A DNA stretch of 64,000 nt from Paragonimus skrjabini miyazakii (taxonomy: Eukaryota; Platyhelminthes; Trematoda; Plagiorchiida; Troglotrematidae). The position numbers and the translations under genes are program-made. The number at the start of each line of letters is the position of its first letter. Positions within the stretch are counted from its first letter, which is position 1. Below are positions 60,401 through 64,000 of the stretch, piece after piece. The stretch covers positions 58,793 to 122,792 of the forward strand of contig JTDE01021382.1 of assembly GCA_014338405.1 (NCBI GenBank), in the 5' to 3' direction. A model generated the notes under the pieces. The model saw nothing but the letters and a program-made list of their open reading frames with translations. It did not search any database and was not told where the DNA came from.

Positions 60401-61611
60401 TCTGTGTACAACGTTTTATAGAGACGTAGTGATATTTTACCAATCCAAGTTTTGCGTCGTCAACTGGTCACATCTCACTGCCTTTGTGTTGAACCATCCC
60501 AAGTCCGCTGTTGATGGATCATTTGGTGGCAAGTGCAGCCAACCAACATGTAATAGTCTATCAGGTATCAAAGAGGATTAACTACCGTCTTGAGAAACAA
60601 TCTTCTCGCATCCTCCAGCATATTCCAGACAACTTTGACAGTATAAGTGTTTAAATGCACGTTTGTGTTCATCAAATTTCAATTCGGTTGTGTCGTGAGT
60701 TCCTGTGGTTGGCCACCTCCCTATCGTGGTGAAGCTGAAAACGATTATCAGTTAGCGTGCTACTGTACCGTTGTTACCCGCTAACACAAAATGGCGAGGG
60801 AATGAACGCCTACTCTGGCAATCGAATACGGAATTTTGCGCGATTCTGAACCAGCATCCTAAGGGTTTGGAGTTGTATTGACTTTTGCCCGCTATCTGAT
60901 GAAATTTTAAATAGTTTTTCAACCAAAATTTTGATTGTTTTCCCGTCATGATCTTAGCCTTTTTTAAATGTCAATTATGTTATGTAACTGTACGGACAGT
61001 CTTTTCAATTCTATGAGAGGCTGTTTGCAAAGTCTGTTTTCCACCACGGATGTCTCTGAAACATTACTGATGAGATTCATCGATGTTTTCATGAGAGATG
61101 ACTCTAATGAGCGCAAAATGTGACAATCGCAGTTTATGGACTTCGTTAGATTAACAATATCCTGCTTGATTTGCATAGGTTCCAGCAGGCCAAAAGCAAC
61201 AGTATGGTAGCTGATGTACTACATAGGTTCGGACCACAGAGGTTTCTCCCAATAGGACTCACAGGATGACAAACAACTTTGGTTAAGAACACTGTCAGAC
61301 CTGATGATAAATCGTAGTCACTGGCGCTGTTATCGTGAATTTCCTTTGTTTTTTGTCTGCTCACTGGTTTAACAAGTTGTCCTATTTATAGTCCTCCTTT
61401 CTGCTTTTTTGTGGAACTGGTGCCAGCTACTCCATAACCAGTTAGTTGTGTTCGTTATAAGTGTGCATGTATATACCACTGTCTTGTTTAATTAAGAGTC
61501 CCATTACAGTGGAAACATTTTTCATTGTTGTTCTTCTTTCCGTTACCCTGTCCACAGTTGCAGCAACCACGTCCACCAGGAAAGTGGCATCGATTTCGTC
61601 ACCATCGTTAA
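9028..61611 (+). CDS. BLTP2: BLTP2/KIAA0100/Hobbit-like lipid-transfer protein, C-terminal part, 22 exons
   Basis: Spliced gene span; exons are listed separately. BLTP2 family proteins (Hobbit in flies) are very large bridge-like lipid carriers at ER-plasma membrane contacts; that role is family knowledge, not visible here. Joining 22 exons gives 1426 codons and a TAA. The family signature is strong from fragment residue 236 on: a 'LVVNDLKLRWTEHNRN' block, 'NWHVELVNSQ', 'MQYYATVGQ', 'MIVDIVNDLLLYVEPQRK', a coiled-coil-like stretch, 'WRMTENDGQIGLADVEL', '[15 protein letters not shown]', 'YRLMMPYFFPE', 'FLYIKIPGFPICLSYK', 'LEYHNCVWTWLDFAMEVK', and a basic C-terminal tail. These follow the order I recall for human KIAA0100. 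The fragment looks longer than the matching human part because of Ser/Thr/Pro-rich inserts in exons 2, 4, 7, 12 and 16-18. The first exon starts mid-codon, so upstream exons are missing. No frameshift or internal stop was seen. Confidence 0.9.
9504..9836 (+). CDS. BLTP2: BLTP2 exon 2 (residues 125-235)
   Basis: Acceptor CTGTCCAG and donor GTAAGC bound 111 in-frame codons (phase 0 at both ends), after a 103-bp intron. An Asn-rich start is followed by 'FIMVPLVHYEQVSPTALSPG' and a basic, Ser/Thr-rich hydrophilic stretch. The charged second half looks like a disordered linker and has no counterpart I recall in the human protein. Confidence 0.7.
9837..14345 (+). other. BLTP2 intron 2 (4.5 kb)
   Basis: GTAAGC to TTTCAG. 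It holds one copy of an unnamed dispersed repeat (10565-10870). The rest, including 11000-14300, shows only short open frames without recognisable motifs. Confidence 0.55.
10565..10870. repeat. Dispersed repeat family 1, copy 1
   Basis: Resembles 16340-16620 in the same orientation. Shared anchors in order are 'CGCCAGGAAGAC', 'ATAGTGTGTACG' (vs 'ATAGTGTATACG'), 'GCCGTGCAAATGAGT', 'GCAATAAAC' and 'TTTTGCGGT'. The identity of the element is unknown; no coding potential is visible. Confidence 0.6.
14346..14560 (+). CDS. BLTP2: BLTP2 exon 3 (residues 236-306 plus split codon)
   Basis: Acceptor CTTTTTCAG, donor GTATGT; it starts in phase 0 and ends with two bases of a Gly codon. It encodes 'LVVNDLKLRWTEHNRNLVF' and then 'LKRNLSARAIHALQLRP'. 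These line up with the vertebrate KIAA0100 block 'LLVHDLKGAWTTTNRDIAF' followed by 'LKRNLSTEALKGL' (recalled). This is the first exon with clear family homology. Confidence 0.88.
15636..15690 (+). ncRNA. Hammerhead-like ribozyme core, incomplete
   Basis: CTGATGA at 15642-15648 is followed by a perfect 7-bp hairpin (GGTTTTG with CAAAACC) and then GAAAC. That is the order of the two conserved hammerhead boxes around stem II. A possible GTT cleavage triplet lies near 15684-15686 with a 2-bp stem III, but flanking bases do not form stem I. It may be a retroelement tail of the Penelope or retrozyme type, or chance. Confidence 0.4.
16307..16330. repeat. 24-bp perfect palindrome
   Basis: The sequence reads the same on both strands for 24 bases centred between 16318 and 16319 (half-site TTGTGAGTAGTA). 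It lies just before copy 2 of dispersed repeat family 1. Confidence 0.85.
16340..16620. repeat. Dispersed repeat family 1, copy 2
   Basis: Partner of 10565-10870, with the same anchor order and similar spacing. By eye roughly 65-75% identical, so both are old copies. Confidence 0.6.
17318..17648 (+). CDS. BLTP2: BLTP2 exon 4 (residues 307-417)
   Basis: Two AG dinucleotides lie near the start (17276-17277 and 17324-17325), but only the AG at 17316-17317, after a pyrimidine-rich run, gives the one-base phase needed after exon 3. It begins with a poly-Ser linker and ends with 'MLTQLLEEVDTARFYAYCEQ', matching the recalled vertebrate 'MLQKLIEETDRFVVFTEEE'. The donor is the less common GTTAGT. Confidence 0.84.
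17649..18999 (+). other. BLTP2 intron 4
   Basis: GTTAGT to CACAG, 1.35 kb. No element or RNA gene recognised. Confidence 0.6.
19000..19104 (+). CDS. BLTP2: BLTP2 exon 5, 35 codons (residues 418-452)
   Basis: Found by homology because it has no start codon and is short. Acceptor TTACACAG, donor GTAAGC, phase 0 at both ends. It encodes 'SQLHGLTICSESPVFARNW' and then 'HVELVNSQ', matching the vertebrate segment around 'YNRNCLIELVNCQ'. It supplies exactly the segment missing between exons 4 and 6. Confidence 0.9.
19105..22698 (+). other. BLTP2 intron 5
   Basis: GTAAGC to CTCAG. About half of it is a LINE in antisense (19560-21380). The remaining 21400-22690 shows a short direct repeat ('ACACTGTGGTGCTACCT' near 21841 and 21948) and nothing else recognised. 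Confidence 0.6.
19560..21380 (-). mobile_element. CR1/RTE-type LINE, RT and C-terminal region, decayed
   Basis: On the minus strand the order is that of a fluke non-LTR retrotransposon. 'RLDRWAEHFEEQFSWP' lies near 21250 and 'RRNKAPGPDNSPL' near 21150. Then come 'DNHRGISLVSVASKLLT' and 'EEQVGFRSGQG' (near 20900), the catalytic block 'LTNMEYADDIVLLSP' (near 20470), and 'AFGKLRHLWSRKDVRFSLKG' (near 20220). The C-terminal end is 'RCRLPG' (near 19830). The YADD motif is intact, but stops and frameshifts are frequent. The 3' end on this strand ends near 19560 with ATGATG-like triplets. There is no endonuclease domain, so it is 5'-truncated. Confidence 0.88.
22699..22866 (+). CDS. BLTP2: BLTP2 exon 6 (residues 453-508)
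   Basis: Acceptor CTCCTCAG, donor GTATGT, phase 0 at both ends, 56 codons. It encodes 'AGYVLVTAARAILDALAHPP' and ends 'LECMQYYATVGQ', matching vertebrate 'GCVIVSAAKAQLLQCQHHP' and 'LDGMQYFATTE'. Confidence 0.92.
22867..25647 (+). other. BLTP2 intron 6
   Basis: GTATGT to CATAG. It contains a 3' fragment of the LINE (23655-23905); the remaining sequence is unrecognised. Confidence 0.6.
23655..23905 (-). mobile_element. LINE 3'-end fragment, same family as 19560-21380
   Basis: Aligns with 19565-19790: both carry 'GCGACACACCGCCAT'-like and 'TCGGATAGCGTC' blocks and 'GAAGACT' in the same order. On the minus strand it ends in GATGATG-type triplets (near 23670). 5' truncation of this kind is usual for LINE insertions. 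Confidence 0.7.
25648..26010 (+). CDS. BLTP2: BLTP2 exon 7 (residues 509-629)
   Basis: Acceptor TCTCATAG, donor GTGAGT, phase 0 at both ends, 121 codons. After a variable Asp/Ser-rich first half, 'QLQRMIARCSCEVFYVHYEP' matches vertebrate 'QVQRIISRCNCRMYYISYS'. 'HLIPPL' at the end corresponds to 'QIKPPEVL'. The variable middle resembles a lineage-specific insert. Confidence 0.92.
26011..29460 (+). other. BLTP2 intron 7
   Basis: GTGAGT to CGTAG. It contains a Penelope RT fragment (26480-27475) in the gene's orientation. The rest, 27480-29460, has a C-run near 27611 and nothing else recognised. Confidence 0.6.
26480..27475 (+). mobile_element. Penelope-like element copy D, reverse transcriptase part
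   Basis: The + strand shows RT pieces in order. 'RLYHLIKIHKPYIPL' lies near 26570, 'VIKSFGVYALLMNLPLAEVV' near 26750, and 'GVSIGPVLAPLEKQ' near 26940. The catalytic 'KRYVDDLFVV' is near 27020, then 'ISFLDVRLTRR', and a final 'PYKGD' near 27465. YVDD is intact, but several frameshifts and stops separate the blocks. Its sequence differs from copies A/B, so it is another family. The endonuclease part was not found downstream. Confidence 0.85.
29461..29550 (+). CDS. BLTP2: BLTP2 exon 8, 30 codons (residues 630-659)
   Basis: Acceptor TGTCGTAG, donor GTACGT, phase 0 at both ends. It encodes 'EGADTVTLLHHKLQVCTNS', matching vertebrate 'EGAVDTFTLIHHELEISTN'. Found by homology; too short to notice as an open frame. 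Confidence 0.92.
29551..33737 (+). other. BLTP2 intron 8 (4.2 kb)
   Basis: GTACGT to CGCAG. It holds copy 1 of dispersed repeat family 2 near its 3' end. An open frame on the minus strand at 30730-30990 is unusually coherent but was not recognised. Confidence 0.5.
33157..33375 (+). repeat. Dispersed repeat family 2, copy 1
   Basis: Shares 'GCAGTTGGTCCCAGT', 'GTTGTAGACAA' and 'GTTTCATGAGCATCA' with 56195-56250 (+) and 56530-56632 (-). Three copies in the window define a family of at least 120 bp. No coding potential or RNA promoter is certain; 'GTGGGTCAGTCGGTAA' at its start is weakly box-A-like. Confidence 0.6.
33738..33803 (+). CDS. BLTP2: BLTP2 exon 9, 22 codons (residues 660-681)
   Basis: Acceptor TTTTCGCAG, donor GTATGT, phase 0. 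It encodes 'MIVDIVNDLLLYVEPQRK', nearly the vertebrate 'MILDIVNNLLLHVEPKRK'. It is one of the smallest exons, isolated by introns of 4.2 kb (upstream) and 3.3 kb (downstream). Confidence 0.95.
33804..37123 (+). other. BLTP2 intron 9
   Basis: GTATGT to AACAG. It contains a second LINE copy in antisense (35620-36420). Upstream, 33804-35600, nothing is recognised. Confidence 0.6.
35620..36420 (-). mobile_element. LINE RT fragment, second copy, mutated catalytic motif
   Basis: The minus strand encodes 'FLDVRGSFHSVDRAELWNCL' (near 36290), then 'EYVDNIVSICDSSQG' at the place of the RT catalytic motif (near 36020), then 'GFASNKCKVLLQDW' (near 35925) and 'ALANLQHLW' (near 35740). These follow the order of the first LINE copy. 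YADD has become YVDN, so the RT would be dead. Both ends are truncated. Confidence 0.85.
37124..37395 (+). CDS. BLTP2: BLTP2 exon 10 (residues 682-771 plus split codon)
   Basis: Acceptor CTGTAACAG, donor GTGCGT. It starts in phase 0 and ends with two bases of an Arg codon. It encodes 'RVAFGLMSESQVRTAILRDQ' and then a Leu/Arg/Glu-rich helix, consistent with the coiled-coil segment after 'VEPKRK' in the vertebrate protein. Confidence 0.9.
37498..37700 (+). CDS. BLTP2: BLTP2 exon 11 (residues 772-839 plus split codon)
   Basis: Follows a 102-bp intron. Acceptor TTATTATAG, donor GTGAGT; the first base completes Arg and it ends with one base of a Ser codon. 'RLEAQIAHLKMRIIEQNALL' and the Gln-rich sequence after it continue the coiled coil, with hydrophobic residues at heptad-like spacing. 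Confidence 0.9.
37701..39614 (+). other. BLTP2 intron 11
   Basis: GTGAGT to TGCAG, 1.9 kb. No element recognised. Confidence 0.65.
39615..39817 (+). CDS. BLTP2: BLTP2 exon 12 (residues 840-907), GC donor
   Basis: Acceptor CTGTCTGCAG at the required phase: two bases complete the Ser codon opened in exon 11. Then 67 codons, mostly Ser/Thr-rich, end 'EIVRRSE'. This matches vertebrate 'SVVRRTE', which directly precedes the next block. The frame is complete at 39817 and the donor reads GCAAGT after GAG, the usual form of a GC-AG intron. Without this exon, exons 11 and 13 do not join in frame. Confidence 0.87.
39818..42108 (+). other. BLTP2 intron 12, GC-AG type
   Basis: Begins GCAAGT and ends TTTCAG. 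It joins 'EIVRRSE' to 'VCFEHALWRM' in frame, as in the vertebrate protein. No element recognised inside. Confidence 0.82.
42109..42288 (+). CDS. BLTP2: BLTP2 exon 13 (residues 908-967)
   Basis: Acceptor CATTTCAG, donor GTTGGT, phase 0 at both ends, 60 codons. It encodes 'ALWRMTENDGQIGLADVELR' and then 'HWLELGWIHVDSLGPKSFFK', matching vertebrate 'ARWRLTEEDGQLGIAELEL' and '[20 protein letters not shown]'. This is part of the conserved Fmp27-like C-terminal module. Confidence 0.96.
42370..42510 (+). CDS. BLTP2: BLTP2 exon 14 (residues 968-1014)
   Basis: Follows an 81-bp intron, the shortest in the gene. Acceptor CTTTACAG, donor GTGCGT, phase 0 at both ends. It contains '[20 protein letters not shown]', nearly the vertebrate '[20 protein letters not shown]', the most recognisable motif of the family. 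Confidence 0.97.
44000..45250 (+). mobile_element. LTR retrotransposon gag/protease remnant
   Basis: On the + strand 'NDPCNGLVDTAALLSLINTR' (44831-44890) resembles the retropepsin active-site region of Ty3/gypsy-like elements. It is followed in the same frame by 'VTILDLPFHIVIDMDLLGRL', like the conserved second half. The active-site triad DTG reads DTA and stops interrupt the frame. Upstream (about 44000-44700) there are broken hydrophilic frames compatible with gag. No RT, integrase or LTR was identified. Confidence 0.55.
45275..45691 (-). repeat. tRNA-derived, hammerhead-bearing SINE-like repeat, minus-strand partial dimer
   Basis: On the minus strand a tRNA-like head has box A 'TGGCCGAGGGG' (45521-45531) and box B 'AGTTCGAACTCC' (about 45474-45485), with CGT at the anticodon position. 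It is followed by a body with a hammerhead-like core. A segment of about 117 bp occurs twice with a period of 294 bp (45282-45398 and 45576-45692), one on each side of the tRNA-like part, as in a tandem dimer. The architecture recalls the Sm-alpha repeats of schistosomes. Confidence 0.78.
45421..45461 (-). ncRNA. Degenerate hammerhead ribozyme in minus-strand SINE copy
   Basis: On the minus strand CTGATGG (45450-45456), a 3-bp stem II (GTC with GAC), GAGG in place of GAAA (45432-45435), and GTC (45426-45428). Stem I pairs TTCAC (45457-45461) with GTGGA (45421-45425). Core changes A9 to G and GAAA to GAGG should inactivate it, but the stems persist and covary with the plus-strand copy. Confidence 0.65.
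45692..45925 (+). repeat. tRNA-derived, hammerhead-bearing SINE-like repeat, plus-strand copy
   Basis: An inverted relative of the neighbouring repeat: 'AACTCAATTGCATACAAA' precedes the tRNA-like head (box-A-like 45770-45780, box B 'GGTTTGATCCC' 45814-45824, CGT at 45795-45797). The hammerhead at 45836-45880 and 'GCATCAAAAAGCATTGCAA' follow. The unit order is the same as on the minus strand, so this is a separate insertion or an inverted duplication. Confidence 0.78.
45836..45880 (+). ncRNA. Hammerhead ribozyme, type I-like, core intact
   Basis: CTGATGA at 45844-45850 is followed by a 4-bp stem II (GTTC 45851-45854 with GAAC 45861-45864, loop ATACAA) and GAAA at 45865-45868. The cleavage triplet GTC is at 45872-45874. 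Stem I pairs CTAC (45840-45843) with GTAG (45875-45878). Stem III is minimal, one A-U pair closing TCAG, as known for Penelope and retrozyme hammerheads, which may act as dimers. All conserved core bases are present; activity is inference. Confidence 0.72.
46753..46849 (+). CDS. BLTP2: BLTP2 exon 15 (residues 1015-1046 plus split codon)
   Basis: Acceptor TTTGTTCAG. 'VSKQFYRLMMPYFFPEKPEG' matches vertebrate 'LTHQFFHRMMGFFFPGRS'. The frame stays open to 46982, so the end was chosen by phase: donor GTGAGA at 46850 leaves one base, as exon 16 needs. A GTAAGG at 46980 would leave two bases and does not join in the preferred frame. Confidence 0.88.
46850..50528 (+). other. BLTP2 intron 15
   Basis: GTGAGA to TTCAG, 3.7 kb. 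Short open frames (for example 47041-47226) are unrecognised; no repeat with a partner in the window was seen. Confidence 0.55.
50529..50660 (+). CDS. BLTP2: BLTP2 exon 16 (residues 1047-1090 plus split codon)
   Basis: Acceptor CTTTTCAG, donor GTGAGA. Two bases complete Gly, then 43 codons and one base. It encodes 'MPCLPVDTVDLTMGNAPSGR', a linker with no clear vertebrate counterpart. Support is phase continuity on both sides and good splice sites. Another frame, with a GTAATG donor near 50599, is possible but would not connect to exon 17. Confidence 0.68.
50661..52165 (+). other. BLTP2 intron 16
   Basis: GTGAGA to CTTAG. It contains a Penelope fragment in antisense at its 3' end (51690-52117). 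A short poly-A run lies at about 51297-51304. Confidence 0.6.
51690..52117 (-). mobile_element. Penelope-like element copy E, C-terminal fragment
   Basis: The minus strand has 'VDISVPIKGDKFAEALKRRL' followed by 'VVNRTFPTTKLRVSF', the linker between RT and GIY-YIG. After a frameshift comes 'CSYGVGQVDRTIRQL', aligning with 'CSYSMSYIGRTNRQL' of copy C. The endonuclease motif is therefore degraded. The 130-residue open frame is best explained as this fragment, not as a host gene. Confidence 0.65.
52166..52442 (+). CDS. BLTP2: BLTP2 exon 17 (residues 1091-1182 plus split codon)
   Basis: Acceptor TTTTCTTAG, donor GTATGG. Two bases complete Arg, then 91 codons and two bases. 'DWTKKRLYQAPNLIRSIYRG' may correspond to the basic stretch 'SGVRRSFRKSPEHP' of the vertebrate protein; the rest is a hydrophilic linker. 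A Penelope-like fragment ends within about 50 bp of the acceptor. Confidence 0.78.
52443..53115 (+). other. BLTP2 intron 17
   Basis: GTATGG to CCAAG, 673 bp. Nothing recognised. Confidence 0.6.
53116..53356 (+). CDS. BLTP2: BLTP2 exon 18 (residues 1183-1263)
   Basis: Acceptor CTGTTCCAAG and donor GTATGT. One base completes Ser, then 80 codons in frame. It is Pro/Ser-rich and ends 'LDPVDVMR', which joined to exon 19 'ERARRNNVF' reproduces vertebrate 'HPVDDIDKMKERAAMNNSF'. That junction match supports the exon end strongly; the start is supported by phase. Confidence 0.85.
53930..54905 (+). mobile_element. Penelope-like element copy B, endonuclease and 3' tail
   Basis: The + strand encodes 'LVHKQTTTLRRVLSKPK' (near 54045), then 'NVIYKTQCSDCEKHYV', a TGA stop, and 'QTGRKLSTLIHEHE': a GIY-YIG nuclease in which the conserved Gly codon has become the stop. 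The frame then continues to 54586 with 'TRHAREFLEAWYSSAG' and a basic tail. The 3' untranslated part has a TATATAAG box (near 54781) and a hammerhead-like motif near 54852. No RT was found upstream, so the copy is 5'-truncated. It is the same family as copy A. Confidence 0.88.
54852..54890 (+). ncRNA. Hammerhead-like motif in the tail of Penelope copy B
   Basis: CTGATGA (54852-54858) is followed by a TCACC/GGTGA hairpin with loop TCATTT and then TAAAAC, where a hammerhead would have GAAAC. Penelope elements are known to carry hammerheads in their terminal repeats. Stem I and the cleavage triplet could not be placed. Confidence 0.35.
56150..56262 (+). repeat. Dispersed repeat family 2, copy 2
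   Basis: 'GCAAACAGTTGGTCCCGGTGG' (first 20 bases shared) and 'GTTGTGGACAATTGTTTCAAA' match copy 1 and, inverted, copy 3. The match ends near 56262. Confidence 0.55.
56530..56650 (-). repeat. Dispersed repeat family 2, copy 3
   Basis: Reverse complement reads 'CGGTTGGTCCCAGTGACCAC' and later 'GGATTTCATGAGCACCA', matching copy 1. It faces copy 2 about 270 bp away, forming a loose inverted pair. Confidence 0.55.
56851..56922 (+). CDS. BLTP2: BLTP2 exon 19, 24 codons (residues 1264-1287), GC donor
   Basis: Acceptor TTATTTTAG. 'NVFLYIKIPGFPICLSYK' matches vertebrate 'SFIYIKIPQVPLCVSYK'. The next conserved residues (Gly-Glu-Lys) open exon 20, so the exon ends at the Lys codon at 56922. The donor there is GCAAGT, a second GC-AG intron. 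Confidence 0.95.
56923..59909 (+). other. BLTP2 intron 19, GC-AG type
   Basis: Begins GCAAGT and ends GTCAG. It joins 'ICLSYK' to 'GEKQKN', as in vertebrate 'CVSYKGEKNS'. Nothing recognised inside. Confidence 0.9.
59910..60050 (+). CDS. BLTP2: BLTP2 exon 20 (residues 1288-1334)
   Basis: Acceptor TCTTGTCAG, donor GTAAAT, phase 0 at both ends, 47 codons. 'LEYHNCVWTWLDFAMEVK' matches vertebrate 'LEYHNNTWTWLDFAMAVK', and 'RKQLVRE' matches 'RKALVAQ'. Confidence 0.97.
60161..60385 (+). CDS. BLTP2: BLTP2 exon 21 (residues 1335-1409)
   Basis: Follows a 110-bp intron. Acceptor CCGCTTCAG, 75 codons in phase 0. It begins 'VIKKKFTPRRRLPFVGL' (vertebrate 'VIKEKLRLK') and ends 'EERARKEVEMLLGRHAQL' (vertebrate 'EEEEKARLLIGLS'). 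The donor is GTTAGT. If unspliced, translation would stop at 60395-60397 after three extra residues, which would give a slightly shorter C-terminus. Confidence 0.9.
60386..61557 (+). other. BLTP2 intron 21
   Basis: GTTAGT to CACAG, 1.2 kb, proposed from phase agreement and the basic tail of exon 22. Nothing recognised inside. Confidence 0.6.
61558..61611 (+). CDS. BLTP2: BLTP2 terminal exon 22 (residues 1410-1426, TAA stop)
   Basis: Acceptor CTGTCCACAG, phase 0, then 17 codons and TAA at 61609-61611. The peptide ends 'PGKWHRFRHHR', resembling the basic vertebrate C-terminus 'PGKKSIFGRRK'. That match, and phase agreement with exon 21, are the only evidence for so short an exon. Confidence 0.7.
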   Translation: MQQPRPPGKWHRFRHHR

Positions 61612-64000
61612 GTTGAATTTTGGTGTCGTTTGTGTGATATTTTTTTTGTCAGACATCCACTTCCCTCTCATATGTATGAAACTAACTGTATTTATATTGC
61701 ATCCGCTTCGTTGTTCTCTCTTTTTTTCCTGTACACCTCTCATGTGCATCTTACAAAAGATCTAATTTTGTTTTGTAAATTGTGGGGTTAACTGTACAAA
61801 AAGTTGAACATTCCAAACCAGACTTCTTGCGGTTGTGATGCACTTTCTGGAGTGCACATAACAGAACAATCGATTCGGCCCATGGTGGTTTATTGTGTAC
61901 ATGTGTGTCTGCCGTTTGTTTAGTGATCTGAATAATCCGGTTAAGAACCTGCTCAATTGCCGGTACGAATGTATACTTTTTTGCCGAGGAGCTGTTCTTC
62001 TCAGGTCCCAGTCAAAATCTACGAAGTATGACAACTGCTTAAAGCGAATGTTGTCGGCTTTTCTACTGCTATGCTCACAGTGGCAGCTTATCTCGTGGTG
62101 GACTCAGTTTACGTGTCAAGTGTCTTATTCGAAATTCTACATGAAGTTATCTATGCCATATGTTTTGGTTTGATAGACTACTCGCTAACGTCGATGAGTA
62201 ACATATCGGCACCACAGATCACTGCTCTGGCTCGCAGGAGATGAAGAGTATAACAGGTGGCAGAAGCTGCAATTACCACTAAATTTAATGGTACCCGAGA
62301 CAACGTGCGCATGCAAATATGTTTGCACTCTATGGTGTTTGTTTATTAAACGTAACGTCCTCGGTGGTAGCTGACTTGGAAAAACACTAGAAATAGTGAT
62401 GCAGTTCGACAAAGTTCTGACTACCTGAAACACTCAGTTTACAGGCTTGCAATTCGGGTCACAAAAATGAGACATTTGTTGGATCAGTTTGACCACAAGC
62501 TCACTTATGTGTAATGCAGAAGTCCAAAGTGAAAGAACCCTACAGTGTCTTCGACCGTTGTTTGCTAACTTGTGACATTTGGTTAAGCTTGTTTGCCACA
62601 GATAACTGGTCTGAAGATTTCATTCAAGTGACTGAGTTCTGTGGATGAATTCACTACTTGCCAGCTGCTTCCAGTTGCTTTAGTTCATGCAACCGTTTTT
62701 GTCCCTCAGTGTACACTGGTTGTGATCTAGGAAGTGTCAAATTGAAGCGCGGTCATTGTTACTTGCTTGCGCTTCATGGATATGCATGGATACAGTCCTC
62801 TTCAGTGCTTCATTCACGACCATGTGAAAGAAATTTAGACCAGTTTGACGTCCAACTAAAAGCCCATATGATCCATTACTGGCTTCGTCCTTGATTGAAC
62901 TCATCAGGTAGGTATGGTTGAACCAAACGGTCATTTTCATCTCGTACAGTGTATTTTGACTCACTGGAAAAGAGCGATACACACTACGAAGGTCAAATAT
63001 TAGACTCCTAGCCTCGGATAATCTGAACCAAGAAAAAATCGATCAGCTCGAAGCGTTTCGGGTGAACGTATAAAATGCATTCGCATGATTGCTGATAACA
63101 TTGATTCCTTCGAACTGGCAAATCCTGCTTCTTATGTGGGCTGACCTTATATGTAATCGCTTTTCGCGTGAACTCTGTTACATTCTGATAAAAGTAAGAA
63201 GCATGTACGCTACAATTTGATTACCAGATCAAAATTGGTTCTCCGTTAAAGTTCTTGTCCAGATTGACCTGACAATTACGTAATTGTGTTGCGTGCTCCA
63301 ACTAAGTGCAGTTTCTATCTCTCAATGGGTTTGCTGCTATTTGATGTACAAGACTACACTTTGAATGGATATTATTGGTTGTCTAAACTTTACCAGAAGA
63401 GTTGTCAACAGTCGGACTCGAACTGGAGACCGTGTGATTGATAGTCGCCGCAGTTACTACTGAGCTGCTGTTTTCTCTACGTGTGAGGTGTTCCGTGCGT
63501 CCTCAAATGATTGTATTTCTTAGTTCATCCAGTGCACATGGGGATTCTTGGGTGGTACAAGTTTACGCTAATCGCCAGTGTTTTCATCCCAGTGTTGTTT
63601 GTCCACGATTAATTTATGGCATTATGGTTAAAGTCTGCTTGGTCGACTATTAGTGTACTTTATCCTTCTCAGTCGCATTTGTGTGCCTCGTGATCTCTCA
63701 GTGACAAGCAAATATTTGTCTACTATCCAATTTCAGAAGACATGTTCATTTAGCATTAGTAGAAAGAATTTCTGTAATTTCAGTTGGTATATACTATTTT
63801 GATAAAACATTAATGACCAAATGGCATATGAGTCTACCTCTCTCGATTTCGGTCGGCAGGGTGGCGGTATTTTACTCGGGCAAGAACACGAGGATACATC
63901 AATACTAATGGATTCTGATGTGAGGCGGAGTGGAAAGTATATGATTCCGCTCTTAGTAACGGAGTTGTGTGTGTGTGTGTGAAGATGCATATGGGTATAA
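61612..64000 (+). other. 3' flank of BLTP2, no second gene seen
   Basis: This stretch presumably starts with the 3' untranslated region. I found no AATAAA close behind the stop; the first near match is ATTAAA at 62345-62350, so the transcript end is uncertain. Short open frames at 62658-62894 and 62737-62982 face each other and resemble nothing I recognise. A tRNA-like repeat head lies near 63413-63469 and a (TG)n run near 63966-63981. Confidence 0.4.
63405..63475 (-). repeat. tRNA-like repeat head (possible SINE)
   Basis: On the minus strand 'GCAGCTCAGTAGTA' (box A-like, 63456-63469) is followed at tRNA spacing by 'CCAGTTCGAGTCC' (box B-like, 63413-63425). The arms do not fold into a convincing tRNA, so a SINE head or degenerate pseudogene is more likely than a gene. 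Confidence 0.35.

Noticed and set aside
1..64000. CRISPR arrays, operons, phage or integron structures
   Set aside because: No regularly spaced repeats, no bacterial ribosome-binding sites and no compact gene layout; the sequence is an intron-rich animal locus.

Overview
This window looks like a slice of a metazoan, flatworm-like nuclear genome, most plausibly a digenean trematode. The evidence is one gene in small exons spread over more than 52 kb, phase-consistent GT/GC-AG introns, and retroelement debris of kinds I associate with flukes: Penelope-like elements, a CR1/RTE-type LINE, an LTR element and a tRNA-derived SINE carrying a hammerhead ribozyme. There is no bacterial-style operon, no CRISPR array and no rRNA. 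The species call is inference.

The only host protein-coding gene I can support runs on the + strand from 9028 to 61611. It is the C-terminal part of the BLTP2 (KIAA0100/Hobbit) bridge-like lipid-transfer protein. I assembled 22 exons by following splice sites, reading phase and resemblance to the vertebrate protein. Phases match at every junction and give 1426 codons plus a TAA stop. Several exons (19000-19104, 29461-29550, 33738-33803, 61558-61611) are too short to stand out as open frames. Two introns (39818-42108 and 56923-59909) use GC rather than GT donors. The N-terminal half of the gene was not found and should lie upstream, in 1-9027 or beyond the window.

Layout: 1-9027 is non-coding as far as I can tell and holds two decayed Penelope-like elements (about 2490-3770, and 6395-7838, the latter bracketed by 164-bp inverted repeats). 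From 9028 the gene alternates exons with introns of 81 bp to about 4.5 kb. Intron 5 carries a degraded LINE (19560-21380, antisense) and intron 6 a 3' fragment of it. Intron 7 carries a Penelope RT, and intron 9 a second LINE copy. Intron 14 carries LTR-element gag/protease remains next to a SINE cluster (45275-45925) with an apparently intact hammerhead core. A Penelope fragment abuts the splice acceptor of exon 17. Intron 18 holds a Penelope C-terminus with one stop codon in its endonuclease motif, plus an unnamed dispersed repeat. After the stop at 61611 I see no further gene.

The mobile elements all look dead at the protein level (stops, frameshifts, altered catalytic motifs). The most interesting items are the hammerhead-bearing SINE cluster with a base-pair covariation between its two copies, the two GC-AG introns, and the inverted-repeat-flanked Penelope copy.
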